Shown piece after piece: positions 6,777-15,519 of a stretch of DNA of 33,613 bases. The stretch is taken from assembly GCA_024226555.1 (NCBI GenBank), contig JAAELO010000261.1:1-33613 (forward strand). Direction: 5' to 3'. Under the pieces are notes generated by a model that saw only the letters and a program-made list of their open reading frames with translations, had not been told where the DNA came from and did not search any database. The stretch's first letter is position 1. Every line of letters begins with the position of its first letter. The DNA is from Desulfobacterales bacterium (lineage in GTDB: Bacteria; Desulfobacterota; Desulfobacteria; Desulfobacterales; JAAELO01). The translations under genes were made by a program, and so were the position numbers.

Positions 6777-7031
6777 ATGAACAATAAACTACAATATTAT
6801 TGTCAATTACTGTTTCTTATAACTTTAGGTATAGGATTTGTTTTTGAGGAATCATTTACAGATACTTTTCCTGAATATACCTTTATCATGCATTTTTCTC
6901 TATATATTTTTATTCTTGGTGTGATGTATTCAATAATCCTTAGAAACTTCATGGTATTTATTATGACAACAGGTTGTAGCCTTGTTTTACCATATCTTCA
7001 GAATTGGTGGTTTTTATATTGGCCTTATTAG
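6777..7031 (+). CDS. small membrane protein
   Basis: An 84-aa protein with about three hydrophobic segments (residues ~8-24, 36-55, 57-75) and an aromatic C-terminus (LQNWWFLYWPY). The family is not recognised. It starts three bases after the transglycosylase stop without a clear Shine-Dalgarno. Its place in the operon suggests a membrane component of the transfer machine. Confidence 0.6.
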   Translation: MNNKLQYYCQLLFLITLGIGFVFEESFTDTFPEYTFIMHFSLYIFILGVMYSIILRNFMVFIMTTGCSLVLPYLQNWWFLYWPY

Positions 7032-7045
7032 AGAGGTGATTCTAA

Positions 7046-7378
7046 ATGAATATAGTTTTTGTATGTAATGAGAATATTAATAGAAGTAAAACAGGTGAAT
7101 TATTATTTTCGCAAGTTGATGATATTAATGTTACATCAGCAGCCTTACATCCTTTAAGAAACAACATTCTTTCAAAAGAAACTGCAACTAAAGCTGATTT
7201 CATAATATGTTTTGAAAGGTGGATGATATTTAAAATCATGGGTCTAACAGGAGTAGCTAAAGATAAAATTATTAATCTTGAAATTGTGGATAATTATCAA
7301 TTTGGAGAAAATGAATTGATAAATAGAATAAAATCCCAAATTGCATATATAGTTCCTGATTTAGTAAGGTGGAATTAG
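7046..7378 (+). CDS. low-molecular-weight protein tyrosine phosphatase-like protein
   Basis: A 110-aa protein starting MNIVFVCNENINRSKTGELL, which contains the LMW-PTP P-loop CX5RS (Cys7 to Arg13-Ser14). An aspartate near residue 82 (IVDNYQF) could be the general acid. It is shorter than standard LMW-PTPs (~150 aa) and resembles the compact COG4551-type predicted phosphatases. The Shine-Dalgarno GAGGTGATT is good. A phosphatase inside a transfer operon is unusual. Arsenate reductase-like chemistry is a less likely alternative. Confidence 0.72.
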   Translation: MNIVFVCNENINRSKTGELLFSQVDDINVTSAALHPLRNNILSKETATKADFIICFERWMIFKIMGLTGVAKDKIINLEIVDNYQFGENELINRIKSQIAYIVPDLVRWN

Positions 7379-7379
7379 A

Positions 7380-8195
7380 ATGAGCAACGATAATGATAGA
7401 GGTTTAACAGCATCTGCTGCAATAATACCTGCTGACTCTCCTGTAAATTTTAAAAGTGCCACTGTTATGGGGGCATTATCGAAAATACAGCAATATTTCG
7501 TGATGGAAAAAGATGGAAGCGAAATACCTGGAGAAATGTTAACAATTCAAGGGAAACTTGAATTTTTTAACACTGGTTTTGGATCTGGATTCATCGAAGG
7601 AATCATATTCGCTCTTTTAACGATTATAATCTTACCTCTTTATGTTGATTATCAGTTACGAAGTTTTCTTATATCAATTTTTCCTTTATTTAAATTTGAT
7701 AATTTTCTGCTTCTTATTAATTGTACACCTGTTTTACTTTTTCTAATGATATGCTGTTTCTTATCTAAATATAGAGTTGGTAATATCACTAAATCTGCCA
7801 TAGATAATCTTCTGGTTGGTCGTCTTTTCTCTATGCTTTCAAAAGCTGTTATTTTATATGTCTTAATGATCTTTGTGGCCAGAACAATGACATTAGAAAA
7901 TTGTTGGTCAAATGCTTCTTTTTTATCAGGTATTTATCAGGGAATATCAAACATATTTGGTTATATTTCTGATCTTATTAGTGGAACTACAACCATAAGA
8001 ACATATACAGATAATATCCACTTAACAAACAGATTATACACAATTCTGTGGAAAATAAGACCAGAACTAATAAAACAAGCTTATGAAGTATTCTTTGTAT
8101 TTATTATAGCCTCTATCGTTCCTTTTATAACTATATGGGGAAGAGCCATATATTTAAAAATTCAGAAATATAGATATGAAAGGTTCTGGAAATGA
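7380..8195 (+). CDS. polytopic membrane protein next to the coupling ATPase
   Basis: A 271-aa protein with a ~70-aa soluble N-terminus and about four transmembrane segments (~70-92, 105-125, 150-170, 235-258). It overlaps the next gene's start (ATGA). The adjoining ATPase lacks the N-terminal membrane anchor normal for TraD/VirD4, so this may supply it as a separate polypeptide. An alternative is a TraD-partner membrane protein such as those beside traD in SXT-type elements. Confidence 0.6.
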   Translation: MSNDNDRGLTASAAIIPADSPVNFKSATVMGALSKIQQYFVMEKDGSEIPGEMLTIQGKLEFFNTGFGSGFIEGIIFALLTIIILPLYVDYQLRSFLISIFPLFKFDNFLLLINCTPVLLFLMICCFLSKYRVGNITKSAIDNLLVGRLFSMLSKAVILYVLMIFVARTMTLENCWSNASFLSGIYQGISNIFGYISDLISGTTTIRTYTDNIHLTNRLYTILWKIRPELIKQAYEVFFVFIIASIVPFITIWGRAIYLKIQKYRYERFWK

Positions 8196-9535
8196 TAAAT
8201 TTTTTCAATAAAAATAATGATATTTCCATAGGTAAAGGAATAGATCTCTTAAGCAAGGAATTAAAGTTAAGAGAAATTAAGATTAAAGAATCAAGTCGTC
8301 CTGGTCATATGCTTGTGTTTGGGTCCACAAGAATTGGTAAATCATATTTAGAATCAAATATGGTAAGACAGGATATCAGAAAGGGTAATAACGTAGTTGT
8401 ATTTGATCCTAAAGGTGATATTGATCTAATCTCAGCACTTGTCGAAGAAGCAAAAATTAACGACCGTTTAGATGATCTGTTTTTTGTTAATCCACTTTAT
8501 CCTGATTATTCAGCCCCTATAGCTCCTTTAAAATATTATACAATACCTGAAGAGATTGTTGGTCATGTGGTTGCTGGAGTTCAGGCAAAGGAAGAATTTT
8601 TTCTGAATGTTGCCGAAGAAACTACAATGTGTATTGTCGGAGCTCTCATTGCATTTAATGATGATGATCCTGAAAACGCAAAAACTATTACTTTCAAGGA
8701 ACTACATCAAAGATGTTCTGCAGAAGAACTTTTAATGCTTAAATATGAACTCGAAAAGCTTAATAGAACAGAAAAAATTGATGAAACAATTGCTATTATT
8801 GATAAGGTTACTAAAACCAAACCAGAATTTTTTAATAAAGTAACATCATCACTTAGAACAGTTCTCACTCAGATGAGAAGTGGTTCAACAGGAGCAATAT
8901 TAGGTAATGTAACAGAAAACGGGTTTATTAAGAAACTCGAAAATAATGAAAAAGTAATAATGATAGTTCAAACTGGATGCATGATCACAAAGAGATCCGG
9001 TCATGTAATGGGTAGGGTCCTATTATCGATGCTACAAGCATATATAGCCAGAAAACAGGCTTCAGGGGCAAAATTATCTCCGCCTCTTTGTATTTACATG
9101 GATGAGTTTTCGAACATCATTTACAGAGGAATTGCTGATCTGTTTTCAAAATCAGGAGGAACAAATGTTTATTTAACCGCTTTTACTCAATCCATTTATG
9201 ATTTGGAAAATGTAGTAGGTCCACATGAAGCTGCACAGATATTGGATAACACAAACTCTAAAATATATATGCGTGTTAACAATAATGATACTGCTAAATA
9301 TATAAGTCAGCAATCTCCAGAAGTAATAAAAAAATCAAATATGCTTACTTCAACAGGACAAATACTTCAAAGAGAAGGTAAAGAACCATTGATATTAGAA
9401 AGTGATGCAACAACACAAAATGTAAGAGATTTTTATTATTTCGGTTTTGAAGGGATCTTTAAAGGAAGAACTCATTTTAACAAAACATCAGGAATTCTTA
9501 TTGAATATCCTGAATTAATAACTCAGGGGATGTAG
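8192..9535 (+). CDS. traD: TraD-type conjugative coupling ATPase (soluble part)
   Basis: A 447-aa VirD4/TraD-family ATPase. Walker A is GSTRIGKS (residues 44-51), followed by NVVVFDPKGDID. Walker B is LCIYMDEFSN (Asp/Glu ~303-304), and LTAFTQSIYDLE is the sensor glutamine region. The coupling protein brings the relaxase-DNA complex to the secretion channel. It begins directly at the nucleotide-binding domain and has no transmembrane helices, so the protein is shorter than TraD (~600-700 aa). The preceding membrane gene may complete it. Confidence 0.85.
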   Translation: MINFFNKNNDISIGKGIDLLSKELKLREIKIKESSRPGHMLVFGSTRIGKSYLESNMVRQDIRKGNNVVVFDPKGDIDLISALVEEAKINDRLDDLFFVNPLYPDYSAPIAPLKYYTIPEEIVGHVVAGVQAKEEFFLNVAEETTMCIVGALIAFNDDDPENAKTITFKELHQRCSAEELLMLKYELEKLNRTEKIDETIAIIDKVTKTKPEFFNKVTSSLRTVLTQMRSGSTGAILGNVTENGFIKKLENNEKVIMIVQTGCMITKRSGHVMGRVLLSMLQAYIARKQASGAKLSPPLCIYMDEFSNIIYRGIADLFSKSGGTNVYLTAFTQSIYDLENVVGPHEAAQILDNTNSKIYMRVNNNDTAKYISQQSPEVIKKSNMLTSTGQILQREGKEPLILESDATTQNVRDFYYFGFEGIFKGRTHFNKTSGILIEYPELITQGM

Positions 9536-9536
9536 T

Positions 9537-9737
9537 ATGAAAAAAATATTAATAATAGCATTAATAATACCTGTAATATTATTTTGTTCATTTTATTTAA
9601 ATGAGGGTAATGAGACTAAAATAAATGATGATGAGCATGTATATCTTGTACCAATAGACTTAAAACACATATCACCTTTAGAATATACAGATGTTAGTAC
9701 CCACCCAATTACATGTTGTGGAGAAAGTTTTGAATAA
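9537..9737 (+). CDS. small exported or membrane-anchored protein
   Basis: A 66-aa protein with a hydrophobic N-terminus (KKILIIALIIPVILFCSFYL) and a short polar tail containing CC near the end. It is possibly a lipoprotein with a poor lipobox (ILFC) or a signal-anchored peptide. It lies between traD and traW and overlaps the chosen traW start. No family is recognised. Confidence 0.5.
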   Translation: MKKILIIALIIPVILFCSFYLNEGNETKINDDEHVYLVPIDLKHISPLEYTDVSTHPITCCGESFE

Positions 9738-10347
9738 AATATTAATAATATTAATTGTCTTTAGTATTTCTGTTGCTTCAGGTTCAAGTATAAAAAATCT
9801 TGGGACTTTTGGTTCTACATACGAAATAGCTGAAAAGAATGCCCTTGATGAGTTCAAAAAACGATCTGCTGAAGTTAACTGGAAAAAACATGTAGATGGT
9901 GCAAAAAAAAGAGTTCATGAATACAGGCCTAAAGGATTAAAAAATTTCCCTCGTGCTAAAGAAGACAGAACTTTTTTAGCAGACATGACCTCAACCCTTG
10001 CGATGGATATTCCAAATAAAGATGGTGGTATTCTTTATCCAAAGGGTTATCAATACAACCCATTAGACTATATGACATATCATGAAATTATAGTTTTAAT
10101 TGATGCTACAGATAAGAAGCAAATAGATTGGTTTCTTAAATCAAAATACAAGAATAATTTAAAAACAAAACTGCTTCTTACTAATGGGTCTGCAATTGAA
10201 TTTTCTGAAAAACATAATATGGTAGTATTTTATTCTAATAAAATAATTACAGATAGATTGCAGATAAAGGCCTTACCATCAATAGCAATGCAGAAAGACA
10301 GACACATGGAAGTAAGAGAAATATGTGTTGAAAATAAGAAGAAATAA
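9730..10347 (+). CDS. traW: TraW, F-type pilus assembly protein
   Basis: A periplasmic TraW-family protein. After the signal peptide comes KNLGTFGSTYEIAEKNALDE, matching the TraW start pattern LGxxGxxYxIAE. ILYPKGYQYNPLDYM and a C-terminal thioredoxin-like region follow. The start is TTG at 9730 because GGAG lies six bases upstream and the product then begins with a clean signal peptide (MNKILIILIVFSISVASG). The in-frame ATG at 9691 would add 13 non-signal residues. TraW acts with TrbC and TraU in pilus assembly in F-type systems. Confidence 0.85.
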   Translation: MNKILIILIVFSISVASGSSIKNLGTFGSTYEIAEKNALDEFKKRSAEVNWKKHVDGAKKRVHEYRPKGLKNFPRAKEDRTFLADMTSTLAMDIPNKDGGILYPKGYQYNPLDYMTYHEIIVLIDATDKKQIDWFLKSKYKNNLKTKLLLTNGSAIEFSEKHNMVVFYSNKIITDRLQIKALPSIAMQKDRHMEVREICVENKKK

Positions 10348-10373
10348 ACAGACGTATTTTCAAGGAGAATAAA

Positions 10374-13310
10374 TTGAAAAATTTAGTATTAATATTATTT
10401 ATCATATGTATTTATTCTACAATTTCAGCCGAAACAAAGTTTATAAATTGTGATGGAGATAAGTGTTATTTAAAGACCTATAGAGTAGATATGCCAGTGA
10501 TGCTTTCTCAGAATACTATTTTTATGACAAATGCTATTCCAATTGAAAACAATAAGGTAAAAATAGCGTTAAACGGAGTTGAATCAGAAGTTCTATGTAG
10601 CAACACATGGCAACCACTAAATTCTATTTCAGGAAAAACCGATTTACAGAATCAGATAAAATGCTCAACAGCTCCAGATGGAAAAAATATTGCTGCTGAT
10701 ATTAAAGTCTATGATCAAAGTACCTATTCAAAATTCTATAACTCAAAACCATCGGAGCAGGGGTTTGATGAACTTATAAATACAAGTAATACTTTACCAT
10801 TCTGTTCATCTGAAACAGGTACAAATTCAATTACAAACCCTTCATGGTATTGGGAAGATCATCCAGGAGAAGAGATGCCTGATCAGGTTGTAATCGAAAA
10901 TAAATATAATGCCAATGCCTGTAAATATGAAAAAGAGATAGATGGTAAATGGTACGTATTTTCTAAAACAGAAGTAACAAATTTATTAATAGGAAGTAGC
11001 TCTATACCAGATACCAAACCATTACCAACAGATGTTTGTGTAAAAGATATAGATGGTGATGGAGTAATTAACGAAACATTTGAATATGGAAAGTGTAGAA
11101 AAACAGATAAAGGGAATCTATGTTTGTTAGAGGCTGTAAAGTGCCTTGAAAAATGGGGAGATCCTAAGTGTCTTAATAGTGGTATATTTTCTTCAGAAAA
11201 AGAAAGGTGTGAATTTCCTGTAAAAATGGAATGCCCTCCTGGGGGATTATGGAGTGAAGAGAGAAAACAATGTGAAACAATTGTTAACTATAATTGCCCT
11301 TTAAATAATGAACATAATTATACAGATCCAGATTTATGTAATACAAAATGCTTAAATCCAAATGATTGTCAAAAAATAGAGAATGAAAAAATAATATATT
11401 CTATTGATTGGCCCGTTCCTGGTTATGATTTAACTCTTCACAATATGCCCACTCCGTATAATTTAACTCGTAATATGTCTACTGGAATAATTGAAAATGG
11501 AATTTGGTATTATTCATATTTTGATCCTAATTCAGGATATTCAATAACATATTTACCTGTTGTAGCGAAAAATATTTCAAATCTTAATGAACTACCATCA
11601 AATGCTGTTAAATTAGGTGCAAAACGAGCATTTCAATACCAGCCTGGACCTGAATTGAGGGATACATGGTATTTCGAAGTTTCAGGAGGGTATAAATGCA
11701 ACGGAAGTAATGTGATGTATCCATCTGCACAATCATGTCAAGTTAGTTGCGGATCTATATCTCAAACATGTTCTTCAAAATGTCCTCCTCTTTACACAAA
11801 TGTTCAAGATTCAGGAATGTGTTCATACAAATTTCAATGCCCTCCTGGTGGCACATGGAATAATGAAAGAAAAAGATGCGAAGCTATAGTTAGTTATAGC
11901 TGTCCATATGCAACTGATGTCGATTATTCAGACCCTAATGTTTGTAATACAAATTGCTTAAATCCTGATGATTGTAAAAAAACAGAATCAGAAATTGATA
12001 CAATATATACAGTAGAAGATGAAATAGAAGACGGTGAAGCTATGTTTAAAGCCTATTATGCCATGTCTACACCATACAATCTTGTTTGGAAAGGATCTGC
12101 AAATGCTGGTGGTGAGTGTCTTAAAATGTCAATGTTTGCTGATAGTTTAGGATATTCTATATCAAATCTTCCAAAAGTAACAAAATCTTTTAGTAATCTT
12201 TCACAACTTCCACCTAATGCAATAAAAATAGGAGATGTTATGACGTGGAGTTTTGCTCATTACGGTAATCCATGCAAAAGAGGTACATATTATTTCAAAA
12301 TACCAGAAGAATATAAATGTAACGGAAGTGGGGTAAAGTACCCATCTGCTCAATCATGCCAAGAAAATTGTGGCTCAATATCTCAAACGTGTGGTTCAAA
12401 ATGCCCAGATTCTTACGAAAATATTCAAAATTCTGGAATGTGTGTAAACTACCTTCAGGAATGTCCTGAAAACTATCAAAAAGATCCAGAAACAGGAGTT
12501 TGTTATTCATCACCAAACTGCGTTGAAGGTACTTACAATGGGACCGAAAAAAAGTGTTACGAAGGAAAAACCAAATGTCCTTTTGATGTTGTTGAAGGTG
12601 ACACCATCTCAAAAGAATACCCCTGCCTGGAATATGAAGGAACCAATTATTGTAACAATAGAGAATGTGTCGATCTTGCAGGAAATGAAATAGTTGATCC
12701 TTCAACAGTGGGTGAAAGCGATTTGGAGGATAATGGAGATTGGGATTCTAATGGCAATTGCCTGGGGCAGATATATATTTACAATGGAAGTGATTCGAGA
12801 TGTAGATATGATGGAGTAAAAATACTGGGAGAAAACTGCTGCACAAAGAAGAAAAATATCCTTGGAGACATTCCTGACAATGTTGCTCTTTTAACTCCAG
12901 AGACAGCACCAATTGCTTTGTTAAATAATTCTGTTTGTGAAGTTATGGAAGTGGTAGCAGGTGTAAAAGCTCAGGAAGGATTATGTGTAAATGTTGGGGG
13001 TTATTGCAGTAACAGAATAAAATTCCCTTTCGGTGGCTCAATGTGCATAGAAAGAAAGCAAACATATTGTTGTTTTAATAGTAAGTTTGGAAAAATAACT
13101 CAGGTTGAGGGAAGAAAACAACTTGGTCTAAGTTGGGGCAGTCCAGAGAGCCCAAATTGTAGAGGGTTAACACCAGACGAATTTCAAAGTATAGATTTTT
13201 CAAATATTAATTTTGATGAAGCAGTTCAGGATATGGATATTAAAAACAGCATAGACCTGAATTCTGTCAGTACTGAAAAAGCAAATGAAAATGTTCCACA
13301 AGGAGAATAA
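10374..13310 (+). CDS. traN: TraN, mating-pair stabilisation protein with tandem cysteine-rich repeats
   Basis: A 978-aa secreted, cysteine-rich protein. TTG start with AAGGAG; signal peptide ~1-19. The C-terminal TraN signature is present: CIERKQTYCCFNSKFGKI, then EGRKQLGLSWG and CRGLTPDEFQ. The centre holds two tandem copies of a ~202-residue module (residues ~287-488 and ~489-695), each with CPPGG-W--ER--CE-IV-Y-CP, C-NPDDC, YPSAQSCQ and SISQTC. TraN is the outer-membrane adhesin that stabilises mating pairs and, in F-like plasmids, influences recipient choice. The duplication enlarges the likely surface-exposed part. Confidence 0.88.
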   Translation: MKNLVLILFIICIYSTISAETKFINCDGDKCYLKTYRVDMPVMLSQNTIFMTNAIPIENNKVKIALNGVESEVLCSNTWQPLNSISGKTDLQNQIKCSTAPDGKNIAADIKVYDQSTYSKFYNSKPSEQGFDELINTSNTLPFCSSETGTNSITNPSWYWEDHPGEEMPDQVVIENKYNANACKYEKEIDGKWYVFSKTEVTNLLIGSSSIPDTKPLPTDVCVKDIDGDGVINETFEYGKCRKTDKGNLCLLEAVKCLEKWGDPKCLNSGIFSSEKERCEFPVKMECPPGGLWSEERKQCETIVNYNCPLNNEHNYTDPDLCNTKCLNPNDCQKIENEKIIYSIDWPVPGYDLTLHNMPTPYNLTRNMSTGIIENGIWYYSYFDPNSGYSITYLPVVAKNISNLNELPSNAVKLGAKRAFQYQPGPELRDTWYFEVSGGYKCNGSNVMYPSAQSCQVSCGSISQTCSSKCPPLYTNVQDSGMCSYKFQCPPGGTWNNERKRCEAIVSYSCPYATDVDYSDPNVCNTNCLNPDDCKKTESEIDTIYTVEDEIEDGEAMFKAYYAMSTPYNLVWKGSANAGGECLKMSMFADSLGYSISNLPKVTKSFSNLSQLPPNAIKIGDVMTWSFAHYGNPCKRGTYYFKIPEEYKCNGSGVKYPSAQSCQENCGSISQTCGSKCPDSYENIQNSGMCVNYLQECPENYQKDPETGVCYSSPNCVEGTYNGTEKKCYEGKTKCPFDVVEGDTISKEYPCLEYEGTNYCNNRECVDLAGNEIVDPSTVGESDLEDNGDWDSNGNCLGQIYIYNGSDSRCRYDGVKILGENCCTKKKNILGDIPDNVALLTPETAPIALLNNSVCEVMEVVAGVKAQEGLCVNVGGYCSNRIKFPFGGSMCIERKQTYCCFNSKFGKITQVEGRKQLGLSWGSPESPNCRGLTPDEFQSIDFSNINFDEAVQDMDIKNSIDLNSVSTEKANENVPQGE

Positions 13311-13311
13311 A

Positions 13312-14302
13312 TTGATTAAAATATTGTTTAAAACCATATTAATTGTTTTTTTAATTAAATATTCTTGTTTTGCTGTATGCACACCCCAACCCTCACTTAA
13401 TCCTGCAATCGATGTTGCGTGGACTGAGGTATTTCCTATGAAAATTGGTGGAGTTACAGTTGTTCCTGGTTCAAATGGTCTTCCACCAATACCCGATAGT
13501 GGCAGTTCAGTTGTTTGTTCATGTCCTGCCCCCCCCCCCTGTTTTTGTAAGATATGGAATATATGTTTCATTTTGGGAACCAGCAAGGATGATAGAAACA
13601 GTCAAAGATCCTTATTGTTTCCCAACATTAGGAGGTGCAACAATTGGCTCTGCACCTAATGGAACTTTATCAGGTGGATCTGATGAAAAAGAAGATGGCA
13701 ATAGTGCCACTTTTTCTCAATCTCATTATTATATTTTTCCTGTCTGGTCCTTAATGGAAATAATGACTGATAGCGTGTGTTTTCAAGGCAGCAGTAAATT
13801 AGATATCGGCTATATTACAGAACTTGACCCTTTCTGGCAGTCTGATTCCATGGCAATGTTATTTCAACCTGAAGTATTGTTGTTTGCTAATCCTATAGCT
13901 CAATTATCTTGTATAGCTGACAGCATCTCATCAAACCTTGGTTTTCCTCTATCAGCATTGTTCTGGTGTGCAGGTTCCCATGGTTCTGTATATCCATTAA
14001 CTGGAGCTGTTAACGATAAAAATCTTGTTCAGGCTCAAATGACCATTGCAGAAAGAATGATTTATAAACTTTCAAGACAAGCTTTAATTTGGGACCCTGC
14101 AATATGGGCATGTGCTGCTATGCCAACGCCTATATGGGTAAAGCAAAACTACCGCTTTCAATTATCTAAGCCAATTAGAACACTTTTTTCTCACCCTCCA
14201 GGAAGGAGCGATCTTTTGTGGGGATCTCTAAAGAATCCACCAACTGGTGGTGATAACTTCACATGGATAGTTTTCAGGAAGAGATTATGCTGTGCATTTT
14301 AA
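13312..14302 (+). pseudogene. traU: traU, frame interrupted at a C11 tract
   Basis: TraU-family protein (F-type pilus assembly), readable in two frames. The N-terminal part starts at TTG 13312 (SD AAGGAG; signal peptide ending YSCFA) with AVCTPQPSLNPAIDVAWTEV. The C-terminal part continues in the next frame with RYGIYVSFWEP, DPFWQSDSM, CAGSHGSVYPLTG and WACAAMP. The break is exactly at 11 consecutive C (13529-13539). With 10 C the frame runs through as CPAPPPVFVRYGIYV, as expected of TraU. It may be a sequencing error, a phase-variable tract, or a gene rescued by slippage. As written, the first frame ends at 13659. Confidence 0.85.
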
Positions 14303-14318
14303 ATTTAAAAGGAATATT

Positions 14319-15065
14319 ATGAAAATTAAAATATTTATATTTTTTGTCTTATATTCTCAGTGCTTTGCAGAGAATAAATTCATTGATTTTAATGAACTAT
14401 CAAAGTCTTTGGAAAAAGCCGAATCTCAAACAATAGACAAGTCCAAGTTTTATGAAAATAAAAAAGCTGAAGAAACAGCTAAAAAGCTTCATAAAATATT
14501 TAAGTCAAAAGAAGTTCAAAATAGAATTAAAAAAGCTGAAAATAAGCTTAAAAAAGAGGTTTTTATTACAAAATATAAAAAAAGTGCTAAAGAGCAAGCC
14601 GATAGTAATGAATTAAAAATTCATAAAGATGAAAAAGTATTGGTATTTCTAAGCTCTACAGTACCAGAATCAACTATAAGAAATTATTTATATCAAATAG
14701 ACAGAATAAAGTGTAAAAACACGGTATTCGTATTAAGGGGTTTTATTGGTGGAATAAAAAAAATGGTTCCAACTTTAAAATACTTGTCTTCAATTTTACT
14801 TAAAGATCCATATTGCGATCCAACAGAATCTAAATGCATTGCTTATGATGTAAACTTTCTTATTGATCCAGAAAGCTTTAGTGAATTTAATATTAATAAA
14901 GTTCCTGCTTTTGGATATAAAAACAAATCAGAAAAATCGGTTTTATACGGGGATATTTCTCTTTCTTATGCTTTTAAGAAATTTAAATCAGTAAGTAATA
15001 GTGATTACATCAATGAGAATATTAAAAAGTTAGAAAATAAAGGATTTTACAATGAAAGTAAGTAG
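14319..15065 (+). CDS. trbC: TrbC, F-type pilus assembly protein
   Basis: A 248-aa periplasmic protein. The start is ATG 14319 after AAAGGA, giving a clear signal peptide (MKIKIFIFFVLYSQCFA); the longer reading from GTG 14292 has no signal at its N-terminus. After a lysine-rich helical stretch comes the TrbC core: VLVFLSSTVPESTIRNYLYQ, VFVLRGFIGG, DVNFLIDPESFSEF, VPAFGY and LYGDISLSYAFKKF. It works with TraW and TraU in pilus assembly. Confidence 0.85.
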   Translation: MKIKIFIFFVLYSQCFAENKFIDFNELSKSLEKAESQTIDKSKFYENKKAEETAKKLHKIFKSKEVQNRIKKAENKLKKEVFITKYKKSAKEQADSNELKIHKDEKVLVFLSSTVPESTIRNYLYQIDRIKCKNTVFVLRGFIGGIKKMVPTLKYLSSILLKDPYCDPTESKCIAYDVNFLIDPESFSEFNINKVPAFGYKNKSEKSVLYGDISLSYAFKKFKSVSNSDYINENIKKLENKGFYNESK

Positions 15066-15519
15066 AATAGTTTTTTTTATTTTATGTTTCATTATAGCAA
15101 TGCAAATACCTTCTCATATTTTATACTCCCATAGCGATTCTCTTAATTATAATTTATTCATTTATTTTAAAGGGAATCCAGAGATAACAAAAAATAAATA
15201 TGTTGTTTTTGATATGTTTGCAGATCCAGAGATTATAGAAAATTGTTCGCCATGTCGTGTTGTTAAAAAAAGTGTTTGTCTTGAGGGAGACTTATTAGAG
15301 GTAAAAAAAGGTAAAACTTATTATTGCAATGGTTCATACATAGGAAGAGCTAAGAATAAATCATCAAAAGGAATTGATGTTAAGAATTTTGTATACAATG
15401 GAAAAATTCCAAAAAATAATATTTTCGTAAGTGGAGATTCAAATGATTCATACGACTCAAAATACAATGGTTTTATTAAAAAAAGTAGTATTTATGCTAC
15501 TGCTTATCCTTTGTTCTAA
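15052..15519 (+). CDS. TraF-type S26 signal peptidase of the transfer system
   Basis: A 155-aa membrane-anchored peptidase. One N-terminal transmembrane helix (~5-20), a probable nucleophile Ser30 (in DSLNYNLF), and a general-base Lys at 72 or 73 (VKKSVCLEGDLLEV, cf. S26 box VKRVVGLPGD). The C-terminal GDSNDSYDSKYNGFI box is typical of TraF/TrhF peptidases. These mature the conjugative pilin, often with cyclisation. The residues before Ser30 deviate from the usual PSMxP-like motif. It overlaps trbC at its start and traF at its end. Confidence 0.78.
   Translation: MKVSRIVFFILCFIIAMQIPSHILYSHSDSLNYNLFIYFKGNPEITKNKYVVFDMFADPEIIENCSPCRVVKKSVCLEGDLLEVKKGKTYYCNGSYIGRAKNKSSKGIDVKNFVYNGKIPKNNIFVSGDSNDSYDSKYNGFIKKSSIYATAYPLF

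Noticed and set aside
12295-12705. 136-aa minus-strand ORF inside traN
   Set aside because: Antisense shadow of a well-supported gene; composition reflects the reverse complement of Cys/Asn-rich codons.
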